Below, in pieces: positions 34,477-47,974 of a stretch of DNA of 64,000 bases (the stretch's first letter is position 1; every line of letters begins with the position of its first letter). The position numbers were made by a program, and so were the translations under genes. This DNA comes from Bigelowiella natans CCMP2755 (lineage: Eukaryota > Cercozoa > Chlorarachniophyceae), in NCBI GenBank assembly GCA_000320545.1, contig ADNK01000773.1, positions 1 to 64,000 on the forward strand, given 5' to 3'. Below the pieces are notes generated by a model. That model did not search any database. It had not been told where the DNA came from and was given only the letters and a program-made list of their open reading frames with translations.

Positions 34477-36646
34477 TTACCGATCAGTTTTTGGCAAAGC
34501 GTATGTAGAAGCTGTAAAAACTTGCATATTCTGATAGTCTTTCTCCAGAGGATCTTCTCCACTTAAGGTGACCGTAGCTTTGGACACCTGATAAATACTC
34601 CTTCAAAATTCTGGGTATCCCACCGAAGTGCATTATTGTACTGACGTTGTAGGTTGAGAAGAAGTCTGGGTGACGTTCACTATTCGTGGACCGAACCGAG
34701 AGACCTGCCTCCCCCATTGTTTCGATGTACCTTTTCAGTAATACCATATATGTAAGGAAGCACTGACATAGCGACAGGAAGATTAGCATCTGCTTACATG
34801 TGTTGCAACAGCCCGAAGTCAGTGGGAAAGAAGATGTCGGCGGTTCCCTGATCCACCAAGTAGGTGTCCATATCACGAGTCTCTCCTCGTCTACTTAGAT
34901 CATCAGCTACAAAAAAATGCTCAGTGTTACCAACAAGTGATTGTTATCCAATATATGAGACAGATAATTTTTATATCCTCTGAATTTATGGTTATGGATA
35001 AAAGAAGTGATGTTTTCTGCTTGAAAAGCAGCATTGCACATGCTAACCGCCACGGCCTCCGCTGGTACTAGATCTATTACTCTTACTACAACACTAAGGG
35101 TGTTGAAGTTCAGAAGATTCTATACTAATAGCACAAATTGTAATTTTGTAACATGACGCAGCCTTTTTCTAAAAGCTCAGCTAAAAATGAATAGACAATC
35201 GGTGTTCTGATTGAAAGCATACTTGAAATTGGATATATATACCTATTTTCTGCGCGACCACTGGGGAGTTCACCGCATCGGATATCTAGCATGAAAACAA
35301 CAGATGATACATGATAGATGGCCTGTGCGGAAAACACAATGCAATGGGGAATCTATCTGTAATAACTACTTTGCCGGGAAGGAAATCGAAGTCTGCAAGA
35401 AGCAAGTGGTGTGAAGGAAAGGCCTTCGATATAGACGAGAGCATCATCACGCAGCCCGACGGCACAAATACCTTAACATAATACATTTTCGGTTCTGCAC
35501 TGGTTTATTTGTCATCACTAGAAAACTTTTTAGCTGACTCGGGTAAATACAGTAAGGAATACAGACCAACATTAGTTACCTCAGTAGGCGCTCCAAACGC
35601 TGCCTCCCATGCTGCTGCCATGTTTCCCTCTATCCACTGCACCCAACCAGTGCCGTTACCACCACCTCCTGCAAGAAATAAGCCGAGGAAGAACATGATC
35701 CAGATAAATCCGAAATGATGATTCACCGCGGAATGGGTTTCTGCACACATATCATTAAAGAGATTTTAGGCTGCTGCAGCGATGACAACCTGAGGTTTGC
35801 TGTGCAGTGCTTATTCCAACTCCTGCGTTTTCCTCATAATCGAAGAGAAGCGAAGTGGCGCGCGCTACAACAGGATCAGATAGCGGTAAGTGCTTTTCGA
35901 AGAAAGTCCGTGACCCTTCCCTTGCTGCAGATGATGACAGCGACGATGAGGCAGCAGCGTTGGAGTCCCCAGGAATGCGGCTGTATACGTGGGTTTGCAA
36001 CACTCCCCCCTTTTCCAAGAAATAAAAAGTCGATTGGTGCAAAGGAGAATGCTACATATATTGCAGGGGGGATGTGGATAGATATGGGCAGCTCGCTAGA
36101 TTTTATCTTTATCTCCATCATACCTCTGCACTCGTTGCAATTTTGTCGTGCACTAGGTTGTCCAACAGCTCCAGACCAATTATGAAAGGTGTCTTCATTA
36201 TTTCCAATACCGGCATTGTAAGTTGCGGTCAGCATCGATTAGGGTTTCAACAGTCAACATTCGCTGCAGCAGCAGCAGCAGCAGCATCTTAAGCACACGG
36301 ATAATTCGCTGCGAAAGCTGTTTTGGACACATTGCATTGATTGAACATGGTTTGAGACCGTCTGAGGAGGCAAGTTGGCAAGGTGGTGATGCAAGTCCCA
36401 TGACGGAGCTAAGAGCTGAACGCATCGATCCCTGTGCTCGTCAAGCTTCTGTTAAATAATTGTTGCACGCAGAAACAAGCACCCAAAACGAATAAAACAG
36501 CCAAGTAAACAACGAGGAGGAGAGGCAGTTCCAGCAAAACTTGTGACCTCAAATTGGAGTTGAGACAGCCGTTTGGAGATATCGACAGTGATGTAGTAAC
36601 TTCGGCCATACCTGACAGGGCAGCGTCGTTACATGACCAAGGACGA

Positions 36647-36683
<37 letters not shown>

Positions 36684-37981
36684 TGCGCTTGTGTAGATAT
36701 TAATAACAAAACTCAGAAAGAAATTACAGTTCCGGTTGTGCGTTCTTCAAGTAATCCAATACGCTTTTTGCTAGTGTACCATTCCCTTTTGTTCGAGACA
36801 CCAATACAAGAAAGTATCCAAGGTGGTGATAAATGCTCAAGTCCATCAGAAACATGATCACTCTACTCCTACTACAACTACGACTACCTGCACCAATCTC
36901 GACAATAACCAAATCGTCGTTTGACTAAGTAGGGTGGATAGTAAAAGCAAAGGGCAATACGTTTGTAAATCTACATTGAAGATAACCTTGATCTAAAGGA
37001 ATATATGAGAAAGGCGTATGGCTAGCTTATCTACAAGCTTCCCCCAGGCTGTGCTCGAAGTTAGCATTGGGCGGTGTAGGTACCTCTTTCGCCTTCGATC
37101 TAATGTCCATAATCCAATGAACGACAGCTTGACCATACCTTTAGGAGAATTTCAAAAGGAGGGTAACTTTTCTATATTCTGTGGATCGATCGTTCCTTCC
37201 AACTAACTTCCTTCGCATGTATTAATGTATAAATGTGTATATGGGGGTAGACAGGCAATGTAGTACCACGGCTGGAAAATCTCAACTGGTGTCGTCCAGC
37301 CCTCGATGCCCTTTTCATATCAACAATGAGGAGAACTCAATTTAAACGACGGAAAATCTCAGTTTGTTGCGGCATTCCTATTATTAAAGGTCACAGTCAT
37401 AGAGATACATCATAGTAGAGTTGCTTCAGCGCTGCGTGGTATTCTCCCATTCCGCTCATTTTCTGACGTATAATATCAAGATTTATTCAAAGAAACGAAA
37501 ATGACAGGGCAAAAGTATCTTATATATTCTGGAAAGAATCTCTGTACGTTAAATTTGAGGGGCTCCACGGGTGTGTTGATGCATTCCTGAGCGTTGAAGT
37601 AGCCTCTAACGAACAATAATGATATTTATTACTTGGCCGGTATGCCGTTTAAAGGAAGAAGCTTGTGACTTACTTCTCCTCATCGTATAATTCTTTTGAA
37701 ATGAATTCCCGGACAAGCTCTCCACTTCCATAATTATTCTTCAGTCGATCCAAATCAGAGTGGAGCACTCCTACACGGCTCTGGTGGGAGTCTCTTCCAG
37801 CTGCCTTCACGCCATCAAACCAACTCCTAGAAGCAGAAACTGAGAAACACCTTACTTTCGCCGCCACTGCCTTTTCTCTATTGGTCACAGCAGCTACTCC
37901 TGACTGCAGGGTTCTTTTAAGCATACCACATACGCGAGCACCCACAGGTAGAGCAAGTACCTCTCTGAAATTCCTAGACAA
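34477..37981 (-). CDS. MidA-type (Methyltransf_28/DUF185) SAM-dependent methyltransferase
   Basis: Seventeen exons close in phase to about 545 residues: 37674-37981, 37548-37605, 37409-37462, 37267-37310, 37084-37138, 36888-36924, 36728-36785, 36548-36611, 36359-36448, 36124-36192, 35790-36051, 35580-35668, 35370-35471, 35243-35285, 34798-34906, 34646-34730, 34477-34587. Family motifs appear in order: Gly-Tyr-Phe-Asn; Pro-Val-Glu-Ile-Phe-Gln-Pro-Trp-Tyr-Gly; the SAM motif Val-Glu-Ile-Gly-Ala-Gly-Asn-Gly-Thr-Leu-Ala; Tyr-Tyr-Ile-Thr-Val-Asp-Ile-Ser; Gly-Leu-Glu-Leu-Leu-Asp-Asn-Leu-x-His-Asp; Leu-Leu-Ala-Asp-Phe-Asp-Phe-Leu-Pro; and Ala-Asp-Ile-Phe-Phe-Pro-Thr-Asp-Phe. The N-terminus is basic with Arg-x-Phe-Ser and no acid residues early, so a mitochondrial presequence is likely. 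Relatives (NDUFAF7, MidA) methylate an arginine of complex I, but this subgroup's substrate is not known to me. Confidence 0.9.
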
Positions 37982-39264
37982 CGGTCCAAAATCACATATT
38001 AGTTTCCCACCCTAGTTCTCAGTGACTCTGATTAGTCTGCTTTATCGCGTCCACAACCTCCCTCCCTCCTCAGTATGCTTGGGTGATGGTTGTGTTGGTG
38101 TGTCTGGCTGGCGACCTACTCGTGGCAGACTTCTGGGTTCAGGGGAAATGGCCGTAAAGTATAGGCGATTTTTCGGTTAAGACAGTAATTGATTTCATGT
38201 CGCAATGTCGAAAAGGATGGTAAATGATGACTACGATGATGATGACGATCCGCCTCGGCATCGGAAGAAAGAGAAAGCCGAAGTGGCACATAACGCCCGA
38301 GTCCACCACTCAAAGATAAAGATATATAAATGTATGTATACATCTGAGGAGGAGGAGGAGCAGGTAGTGGTAGTAAAATAGTAGAACAGCAGATTCTCTG
38401 TTGAGCTGCTTCACATTATTAGAGATGAGCTAATGTCTCGAATTTGTGCTCACTTAGGTTGCAAATGCAATTTCTCGTCTCTCGTCTCCCGAAAGGCTTG
38501 GTATCCCTTCTTCTTTCACATCTCATTATTATCTGACCGCCTGTAACGCACAGTCAAGCTTTCGTTTCTATTAAGGGCTCAAAGATTATCATAGGATAGA
38601 ACTTCCAATCGAATTTGCAACTACATGGAGGTTCAAATAGTATGCATGAAACAATTGCAGTATGTGAATATAGATCGACAGCCTTGTCAAATAGTGCACT
38701 TATTATGACAAGAATTTTTGAATACTTGCGCAATAGACAGAACTACAAATAAGTAAGTAGGATATGTTGACGTGTTGTCAAATAAAGTTTGTAGTTACAT
38801 GCAAACATGCTACACATAACTATTGCTGCACGAACTGATGGATTATTACAGCGGCCATGCGCTGGCTATGACATATGAGACGGATGTAACGAAGTGATTA
38901 CACCTTTTCGATTGCCATCCTTTATACATAATACGTATGCAAGAAAACGTGCATGTGCAGCTGTGTGCACATTATATATGTACGCCATGGCTCGTACCGT
39001 TCAAAAAATGATTCTTGCTATTATGTGTATGAAAACGAAACATCGTGATGATGTCAATGTAATGGAATTCTGAACCATATGACTACATTTTCCTGCACAC
39101 ATAGTGCTATATACATGAGAAGTTGAGAACAAAATTTTTCTTCTACCTAAAACTTGTCAATATTATCATTATTCATAACTCATCTGTGAAATGGTTGTAG
39201 TCAGGATTACGTGAGATCATGTTCCAAACCAGAAACGCACGAAATGGAAGTTTTCTGTGACGTC
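37982..39264. other. intergenic spacer
   Basis: Holds the presumed promoter of the MidA-type gene and, further right, the 3' flank of the lipocalin gene. No exon could be supported. Confidence 0.45.
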
Positions 39265-40055
39265 TCAAGCAGGATAGTTGCATTTATCACTCCCCATGTG
39301 CTTTAGTTTCACCCAATGATCTTGAAGACCAGCATTTCTAACCACTTGTTTCATAGCTTGAATGTCTTCAGCTGGTGGGTTCCACTCTCGATGGTATAGG
39401 TTGAGCCCCATGTACACCTGAGATCCTAGTTCTTCGATGCACTAGAAAGAATAACATAAATTATTCGCTAGACATCATACGGCTACTGTTCGAGGTTGAC
39501 TGTGTGTTGATTGTGTGTTGTGTTTCAACCTGATATTCGATGGTCCAAGCATACTTACCGCCATATTTCCCTTGTGCGTCCTCTCCATAACCTAAAACCT
39601 TGTTAGGGAAATGGATCTTTCGAATGATGGGGGATTCCATCACCAGATCGAATGCTGCTTTTTGACCAGGGATTAGGTAATTTTCCTCTGTGACGTTAAA
39701 CCATAATCCTTTCCCCATGGCTCCACAGAACAGTCGATCATCATCGTGAAGACTAGAATTCGTAAGAATACGATTCTTCCAGAAGCAGGTGCAGAATGTT
39801 TCTACAGTGTCCATAAAAAGTATCTGTATTCAACAATGCCATTGTCAGCTGCTTAAAGGGAAAGATGAAGTGTATAAATAAATAGATATGTACCTCGAAG
39901 AATCTTCCCGTGTGCTTCGAAATATTGTAATTTGCCACAACTTCAGGCTTCTGCACTTGGGACAGTGGTGGACATTTGACAGCTATAACGTTGTGGGTAC
40001 TTGAGAGTGTCCAAAATGCAGCTAACAGTAAAAACCTCGACATCATCTTCTGCAA
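39265..40055 (-). CDS. secreted lipocalin (ApoD/Blc-like)
   Basis: Exons 39894-40055, 39530-39823, 39265-39441 (TGA) join in phase 0 to 210 residues. A signal peptide (Phe/Leu/Ala core, residues 5-18) is followed by Lys-Cys-Pro and then Val-Val-Ala-Asn-Tyr-Asn-Ile-Ser-Lys-His-Thr-Gly-Arg-Phe-Phe-Glu. The last four residues are the family's first conserved region, where Gly-x-Trp-Tyr-Glu is usual, so the Trp-Tyr pair is replaced by Phe-Phe. Seven more Cys suggest disulfides. The C-terminus has the helix Ala-Met-Lys-Gln-Val-Val-Arg-Asn-Ala-Gly-Leu, as in ApoD/Blc-type members. The fold binds small hydrophobic ligands; the ligand here is unknown. A tttgcag acceptor just before ATG hints at a 5' UTR intron. 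Lipocalin-like xanthophyll de-epoxidases lack this Cys-Pro start, so that option is less likely. Confidence 0.8.
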
Positions 40056-41468
40056 AATTGTAGCGAAGTCTGAGTGCTATTGTGAAGCCGATAGATCAAT
40101 AGAACACAAACTCGCATGAGATAACAGGAACAAATTTTACCATACAGGAACCCAAGGCTCCTTACAATCAATCCGAATGAAAAAAGGTAGGAAGGATCTC
40201 CATTATTGAAAAACTAGGATACCCATCATCACCCACTATCATCTCACATGCTGGGCATGAACAAAAGGCGACATTAAACATAAAATTCTGCTGGTCTCCC
40301 AATAGTAGCATGCCTCCCCATGACGATGACCACATGATGACCACATGATGTTGGTGATGATTATGACGACGACGACGACGTGCTGAAGCAAAACATATCG
40401 TGCCCATGCGGACCTCAACCTTCCCAAACTCGCCCCATCAGATCTAGAAAAAGAAAGCGAAGGGTGAAGGAGAGACAGTGCGAAGTCCTCACACTGACTA
40501 TCGAATGTCGACGCCATTTAGTGATGTGATTCTCTTCATCAATGGGTCCACCCCCCCCTATCTGATCGACTCGTACCCTCATCATCGTACCCGTTCGTTC
40601 GAGATGAACAGCAGCACATACACTTTTAGACTTTTTTTTTATGGGAGTATATCTTAGGATTTCATCATGAATCATTATCCGTGTGTGGACTACGAAGGTA
40701 GTTGTCGTTCTATGTAATCGGCATGTGATTTTTACCAGTACGGATCAATGAAACCGACGATTGTAACGTCAGTCGGATCGATCTATATGTGAGTACATGT
40801 ATCATCTCATCTCTCTGCGAAGAAACATGCTGGGAAGATCAGATCTACAGGTTTCGCTTGGTGACAGAGTCCTAACCCTCCCCATGTAAAGCTGGGCAGA
40901 CTTGTTCTACCTGGCTGAAGAGACAGGAAGCAATCCATGTCTTCCTTGTGGACTACGCGTTCGTCCAACACAATACGAGAAAGAGGCGAACAATCTTCGA
41001 ATCCGGATACAAGCGTCGGGATTCTACCATCTGGCAAAAATGGTTCAAAAGTTGCATTTCTCAGTACATATTAGCGCGCGCACGTGTTCACAAACAAAAG
41101 ATTGGCACAGAATTGATGCACACCATTATTTGCTTCTCTTTCATTTCTCAGAGGTTGGCCTACTGCTGATAGGGAGAGCAAATTCATCACTGCAGTTGAC
41201 GGATAACGATAGAAAACTGACCTTGGTAAATCTCACAGCATCCCCGTTCTTATCCCATGACCAACATGCACTTTGATGTGTACATTCAACTTGCATGTGG
41301 TGACACAAATTTGCTATTTGTTGAATATATATTGCTGGGTTTTCTCCGTTCTAATCCTGATCACATCTGTAGCCGAGATCTCAAACGGAAATCAAGTCCT
41401 TCTCACGACTCGGAACAAACCAGGACATTTCGCCTCGAAAAGTCGGGGATTCTTCACAATGTTTCCAA
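40056..41468. promoter_or_regulatory. divergent promoter region of lipocalin and TRP-like genes
   Basis: 1.4 kb between two divergent starts. Stop-free frames exist (40807-41037 minus, 41273-41536 plus), but no splice-consistent exon was found and none resembles a protein I know. 5' UTR exons may lie here. Confidence 0.4.
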
Positions 41469-44400
41469 ATGCAAGATGTCAAGAACAACAACCTTGCTTC
41501 CTCATCTTCAAAATCTCGGTTACTGGGAAGAAATGATGACTGTCTACCTGGGTACATACCTTCAGTCGCCGTAAATGGGGCGTCTTCATCCAACACCATC
41601 GGCAACATACAGACACACGGTGGAAGCAGCACATCTACCATCAATCGCACGCAAAGCCGAAAATTTGGACATATCGATGCGTGGGTATTCGATAGAGAAT
41701 GTTGCATCGAAAAGCTAAAATTCGGCCAACCAAAAGAGAGGTTTCGAGCCGCAGCCTTTATGGTGGTATATCACCTTCGTCATGTGCTACAACAACCCAT
41801 GATAAAATATAAATTAATCTATGTCGCATCACGGAGATTTCGGAAGAGAAAGAAGTCCATTTCAAATGGGAACGGATCAATGATGGCACCATGGGTAACA
41901 AATAAGAAAATGTGCGCAAAATATCTGCGTGAGGGAAGTCCAATCGAACGCTTTCGTGCCGCAGCATGGATTCATCTTTACCACTCAAAATCCAAGCTTG
42001 ATCAAATAGCTGTGCATTATAAGGTGTTGTATGTCGCGTCAACGCGAAGAATGAACAAGATGACCAGTATAAGAAATGGCACAAAAGAGAGTAAAGAAAA
42101 ACTCATGATTGCTCAGCTGTCTCTACTACAGAGGAAGCACTGGAAACTTGTACGACTTGGACTCGTGGGAAAGCTGAAAAAGGAGATGCAGCAGTCTAGA
42201 TTCTCTCCGTTCAAACGTGGTGTATACGGCGAAACCTTCTTACATGTTGCCTTGTTATTTAATCAAATAGAAGTAGCTAAACTACTCGTACGGAAGTACC
42301 CCCTTCTGGTCAATGCAATCTACAAAGAATCAACATTCAAAGGCCAGACACCATTGCACATTGCAGTGATTCAGGGGAATATAGACATGGTTAAGTTCCT
42401 AATTGCGGCGAAAGCTTCTGTCAACGGAGCTCATGCCACGGGTAAGTTCTTCAATCGCCACACAGGAACCGTTCATTTTGGCGATACTCCACTTCACTTT
42501 GCCGTCTCCACTAACAAGCTGGAAATAGTCAAGTATCTAGTTAAGTGTGGAGCAGATTTGAAGGCCGTCGACTCGTTCAGATTCACTGTGTTTCATCTTG
42601 CGGTGACCTTAGAGCTCCAAGAAATGTACATCTTGCTGGAGAAAGCGGCAAGGAGGAAACACGGGAGACATGCCGCGGATGCTTTAATCAACCTCAGGAA
42701 TGAGGACGGACTTACTGCATTTCAGACTGCCGCAGCGAACGGAAATCATAGGCTTGTTAATTTCTTAATTGAACATAGCAAGATAATAGGCTGGCAATGG
42801 GGGCCAGTCACCTGCCTTGCTTATCCTGTCAACGATCTAGTGGATGGAGCATTCAGTATCGTTGAAATAGCCGTGAGGTGTGGCAATAGCGAGATCTTAG
42901 ACTTGCCTGTCATAAAGAAGATTCTTCTTAGCAAATGGGAGACTTGCTCCCGAAATGTGTTTATTTCCTTGGCAATTATAGTTTTCCTTCAGTGCATGCT
43001 CCTTACTGCAGGCTTCGTCACCGCCGACTTTGCTATCCCTCTGAACAGAAACAATTATGCAGCTTGTTTCTACTTAGCTCTCCTCCTTGGAGTGGTCACG
43101 AAGATTACGAATATCATACATGAATTTCGCTTACGACAGTTCAGGGAACTCCCAACATCTAAACTTGACGTGAACCACTACTTTATGATTATCGATCTGG
43201 CTTCGGGGGCATTCAACTTCATTGCTGTTATTAGCCATGCGTTCAACGGACCTAGGAAGTTCGTTACAATGATTTCCTCCATCGGCTTGCTGGCCACGTG
43301 GGCATATACAATAAAATATCTTCTACAAAGGAAATTTCTGACATTAGTCCTATCGTCCATCTACATTTTCAAGAAAAATGTAATCGTGTTCATTGGGCTG
43401 TTCATCATAATTACCATCGCTCTGTCGGCCCCAGTGGCGAAGTTCCACGGTAGTCATCCATATCATGAGTGGATCGCAGAATTGACACTCACTGCCACTG
43501 GCTTTGGTCCGACTTTCCCGGACGCATTCGAACCTGAGATCGGTTTCGAGTATTATACGGCCTTCATATTGTACGGGTTTGTAGTGGTTATTGTGGGACT
43601 CAACCTGCTTATCGCCATCATGTCTGATACATACAGCGAAATTTCAGGCCGCAAAGGGGATTTGATTCACATCCAGCTTCTTGCTGATTACACACTTGAG
43701 ATGGAGCATCTATATTCTCTCTTTAGCCCGTAATCAGCATACACACATATTTGCATGAGAAAACGGAGAGATGGATAGACAGACAGATCATTTGATGTGC
43801 TATGTGACGACGGCAATGATTTTAGAATGATGGAACATGACACAACTGATGAAACAGCAGCATTCTGCAATCGTCTCTTCTCCTCGTCCTTCTCCTGCCC
43901 CCATTTCCTACTTATACTGTGTGCTCATATACAAGACATAATAACTTTTTATGCAACAATGTTGAGAGTCTGTACCCAACCAAGTAGGTCACATATTTAC
44001 ATGTGGTACGCGTGTTTGGATGTGATATTCGTCGATCTTTACCTGCTTGATCACCTTCAATGACGCTCACCTATCTTGCTCCCTTATTCTTTATTCTCTC
44101 TCTTAAATAGGGTCCCGAAAATAGGAAAATTAGCCACTGAGCAAGGCATACCTACTCGTAACCCGGATCTTCGCGTCATGACAATGCTCGTCAAATCAGA
44201 TAAGCGGGATAAGAAAGATAAAGATGAGCAGACTTCAATCTTTGATCGAAAGAGAAAGAAATACGCGGACTATAGCAAGCACTTGACTAACCTTGAACAA
44301 AAAATGGAGATTCTTCAAGAGCAAGTATCGAATTTGTCCATGCTCTTGCGGCAAAGAGTCAATCCTGCCGTTTCTATACCTACGGATGATACTGGGGAAG

Positions 44401-44561
44401 TCTATAAAGAAGTAAAACACTTCTCTGATGCTGCTATTGGTTTGTCGCTGGGAGATAGGAAGACAGAAAAGAAGAAAGATCATTCAGAATACATTGGGAA
44501 GAAATTGACGGCTGGTGAGCCTGCAGGGAAGGACAAAAAACTGCAGCCGCAACCTCGCTAG
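41469..44561 (+). CDS. TRPV-like ankyrin-repeat cation channel
   Basis: Exons 41469-43729 and 44111-44561 join (phase 2 to 1 base) to 903 residues. Residues about 78-125 and 148-195 are two copies of one module containing Glu-Arg-Phe-Arg-Ala-Ala-Ala and ending Val-Ala-Ser. Five ankyrin-like repeats follow (about 253-440, e.g. Gly-Gln-Thr-Pro-Leu-His and Gly-Asp-Thr-Pro-Leu-His). A linker with Trp-Gly-Pro-Val-Thr, resembling the Tyr-Gly-Pro-Val of animal TRPV, leads to six membrane segments (near 495, 529, 570, 597, 637, 697). The pore loop near 673 has Thr-Ala-Thr-Gly-Phe-Gly, and segment 6 has Gly-Leu-Asn-Leu-Leu-Ile-Ala-Ile-Met-Ser-Asp, matching the TRPV Leu-Asn-Met-Leu-Ile-Ala-Leu-Met. Exon 2 adds a Lys/Asp-rich tail with a coiled coil. 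Activation cue and ion selectivity cannot be read. More 5' exons are possible. Confidence 0.9.
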
Positions 44562-45215
44562 CTCGCCACGACGAAAGGCACACCAAACGTTTTCTGCTAA
44601 TCTGTCCTCCTGGCAGGATCAATGGGACTTGAAGGAAGTTGCATTTATACGAAAACGGCGATGCTTTCAGTCTATCTACCTGCCTCGACAATGTATATCA
44701 TGCTGCGCGCGTGCTGGCCGGACATGCGACGCGCGATGATGACACGGTTTCGATTTCGATCGCTTTGTGCATGATGAATGATCGTTTCGCAAACCATGCT
44801 GCATGCTAGCATGCTTTACGTGCGCTGCGTGCCATCACTCACTCCTGTCCTCTGCCAATCGAATGTAACGAGCTCAAGTGCTCGCGGTCGATCAGATTTG
44901 CAGAACACGGGGCTCAAATCTATCATGTCTTTTTCAATGACTAATGTCGGACCAAACCACAAGGGCACACGAATTTGTTTCGCAACCACCACATGCACAT
45001 GCATCGGGCACATTGCAAATCACCCAACAGTCTACATCGTCCTTTCATCTATTTTGACAATATTTCGTGGATGACATGCGGCTTTGCGCTGCAATCCATG
45101 CTGCGTCCATCAATTTTGTTCACCGTCATCGTCATCGTCATCGTCATCATCTTCGTCACCAAATGTGAAGATCTCTTCCGACGCCTGATACTCACTTGTC
45201 CCTGCAAGGTTTACT
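44562..45215. other. spacer between convergent genes
   Basis: No exon. Contains ATGCTGCGCGCGTG, CATGCTGCATGCTAGCATGC-type words near 44700-44830 and a (GTCATC)n stretch near 45123-45155. Confidence 0.5.
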
Positions 45216-45365
45216 CTAGACCGTACATTCTGAGTGATGAATGAAGTCATCAAAATGAGAAATTTGCAACTGCGTCAAGATTATCATGAGAACAGAAACA
45301 TGCTTCGGAATCTTGGACGTATTATAACGATATCAACCCATAGGTTTTCGCTTGTGATATCTTAT

Positions 45366-45404
<39 letters not shown>

Positions 45405-45762
45405 TGTGTGTGTGTGTGTGTGTGTGTTCAAGCACTAACTACTGTTGCAGTAGTAGCTACAGCTACTACTATTACTTCTATTACTGACTTTAAATTACCG
45501 TTTTCATGGGAGGAAGAATTGATTGCTTCTCATGGTTTTGAGTGGCCTTTTTGCCACTCCCCCCGCGACGGCTACTACTATTTACTTCAATGTTGATGGG
45601 TGTGGCACGATGCGATCTTTCAAAGACTGCTCGTCTGGCCTTATATTCCTCTTGGTGTCTGAAAAGAGAATTACACCAAGATAGTTATTGATTGTAGGCA
45701 GCCTGCAGTTGCACGTTGTCTTGCAATTCTCTGTCTATTCCTCTTATTCCTTCATGATGTGG

Positions 45763-45797
<35 letters not shown>

Positions 45798-47135
45798 ATA
45801 GCATTGGTATTAAAATTGTTGTTGTTTGGTCTTGTAGTACAAATGCATTTCGTATCTCGGAATGCCATCCACCGTCGCCGGATCAACGTCAACCCCTGTA
45901 AGCGACACCCGTGTACCTGAAACATCATTGGTAAATTGCGTGTGCCATTGGTAAATTGCGTGTGCCGACGAGGAGGATACGTGTATGATGAGGCTGATAG
46001 TGCTGAATGGAAGCCTCGTTAAAATGACTGAACCGAAGATGTGGTTACAGTCATGCAATAATGTCCTTTAAGCATTATTACGCTAATGCCATCAGAAAGG
46101 TTGATTGGTTATCAAGCCCAGGATGAATGGATGCATATAAAGTCTATATTGTTTTTACTCTGGTAGCACTTGCTAAGCACGTATATATTTGATGTTGTTG
46201 AACGACGATCACGATTCTGCGCTACTTCTACTACTGCTACTACTACTACTCTTCCCCCTGCGTGCACGATGATGTTTATTCGTATTAATAATAACAATGA
46301 GAAGAAAAGCAGTACCAGTGTTCTCTCGGACATGGTTGAGGTTCGTAAGGGCCTTGACGATCTGGACTGACGTTGCATCGAATCCCTACCACCATTACAC
46401 CATCATCACCATCACCATCACCATCACCATCACCATCCTTGTTGCGTTGGTTCCAGGGCATAGCGACAGCAACATCACAGGATTGGGAGCGTCCAAAGCG
46501 GTTATTTTCCACGTAAGAGAGAATTCATCACCTTTTTCTGTTTCCAATAAGCTTTGTAGGCCTTTGCAAGCTCAGCATGAGCAGATTGAAGCTGCGCCTG
46601 AATGATCGACATAGAATGTGACTATTTAATGGTGGTGGAGGGGAGTGTTCGGATGCTACCAAAATATATGACGCCAGCCAATGTGATATCGTCATCATCA
46701 TCATTATCATCATCATCAACAACAACAACAACAAAAACTGACCAAATCACGCTCTACATTGAGCGGTATTCCAGCCCTCGACGCTGCATCGGCAAGCTTC
46801 CTGTAATTGAGTTGGAACAACATTGTGAGTCAGCAGAGCAGAGAGCAGAGAGCAGAGCAGCAGTATGGAAGTCCCAACCCTTTAAGGGACACCTATCCCC
46901 ACACCAGAGAGAAAGACATAGACACCGTCGCCAGCAGCGACAAAGAGCACGGAGGACCTTCTCCATCTGTTGTTCTTTTCCAGCTGGTTGTACAAACGCA
47001 CTTGCCTAAAGAGTAGTAGTAGAAGAAGAAGAAGAAGAAGTAGTAGTAGTAATAAAGCCAAATCAACGAATCGATGATCAATTCAGTGCAGGTGATAATG
47101 GTGATGGTGGTCATGATATCTAGGACGACGACGAC

Positions 47136-47169
<34 letters not shown>

Positions 47170-47422
47170 GTGACCGATTTCTTCTACCTGTCTCGCAATT
47201 CGAAGTGCAGCTCAGTATCTCGTCGGTAGTTCAATGATCTCCACCACTTTAAAATTAATGGAGACGAATATAAAAATGTACATATACATTCTCATATCGC
47301 TATCAACCACGGGAGTCATCACCCTCATCATCATCGTCGTCGTTGTTAGTATTTATATAAACTATTATAGCTACTCATGAGAAGAGTGATGAAGAAAACA
47401 GTTAGTAGCATTCTCAGCAGCA

Positions 47423-47457
<35 letters not shown>

Positions 47458-47853
47458 ACCGTGGTCTCTGGGCTTAACACGTCGATAGTGTTAAGCTCCT
47501 GTGCAGGCAGAAGCCAAAGAACAATCACACCACAGTGAAGACCAAACAAGAACATCGAATCATCAGCAAATTCAAGGACTCCTCAATACAACACACACCA
47601 AACAAGATACCCCACCGGCTCAAATTGAAGAGAGAAACTAACAAAAAACGGTGAATCGTGTTCATCACCTGCGCGGTTCTGTCTTCCACAAGAACTTTCG
47701 ATTTTGATTTTCTGTCGTCATATGATAGTAGCCAACATATTGTTATATCATGAATGTATGCGAAGATGCTTAGATGGATAATCTATTCTCCCCTCCCAAA
47801 TCATCATCATCATCATTATCATCGTCTACTAGCTGGTTGGGTTATTCGTTATT

Positions 47854-47895
<42 letters not shown>

Positions 47896-47974
47896 CGCTG
47901 GATCTAAAGCTGGGAGCTGGGGTTCTTTGAAGTGCTTCGAGTGCATAGCCTGATGGACAGAAAACAAATGATGC

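Noticed and set aside
40807-41037. Minus frame of 76 codons in the divergent promoter region
   Set aside because: No acceptor or donor fits and it overlaps plus frames equally long; not distinguishable from chance.
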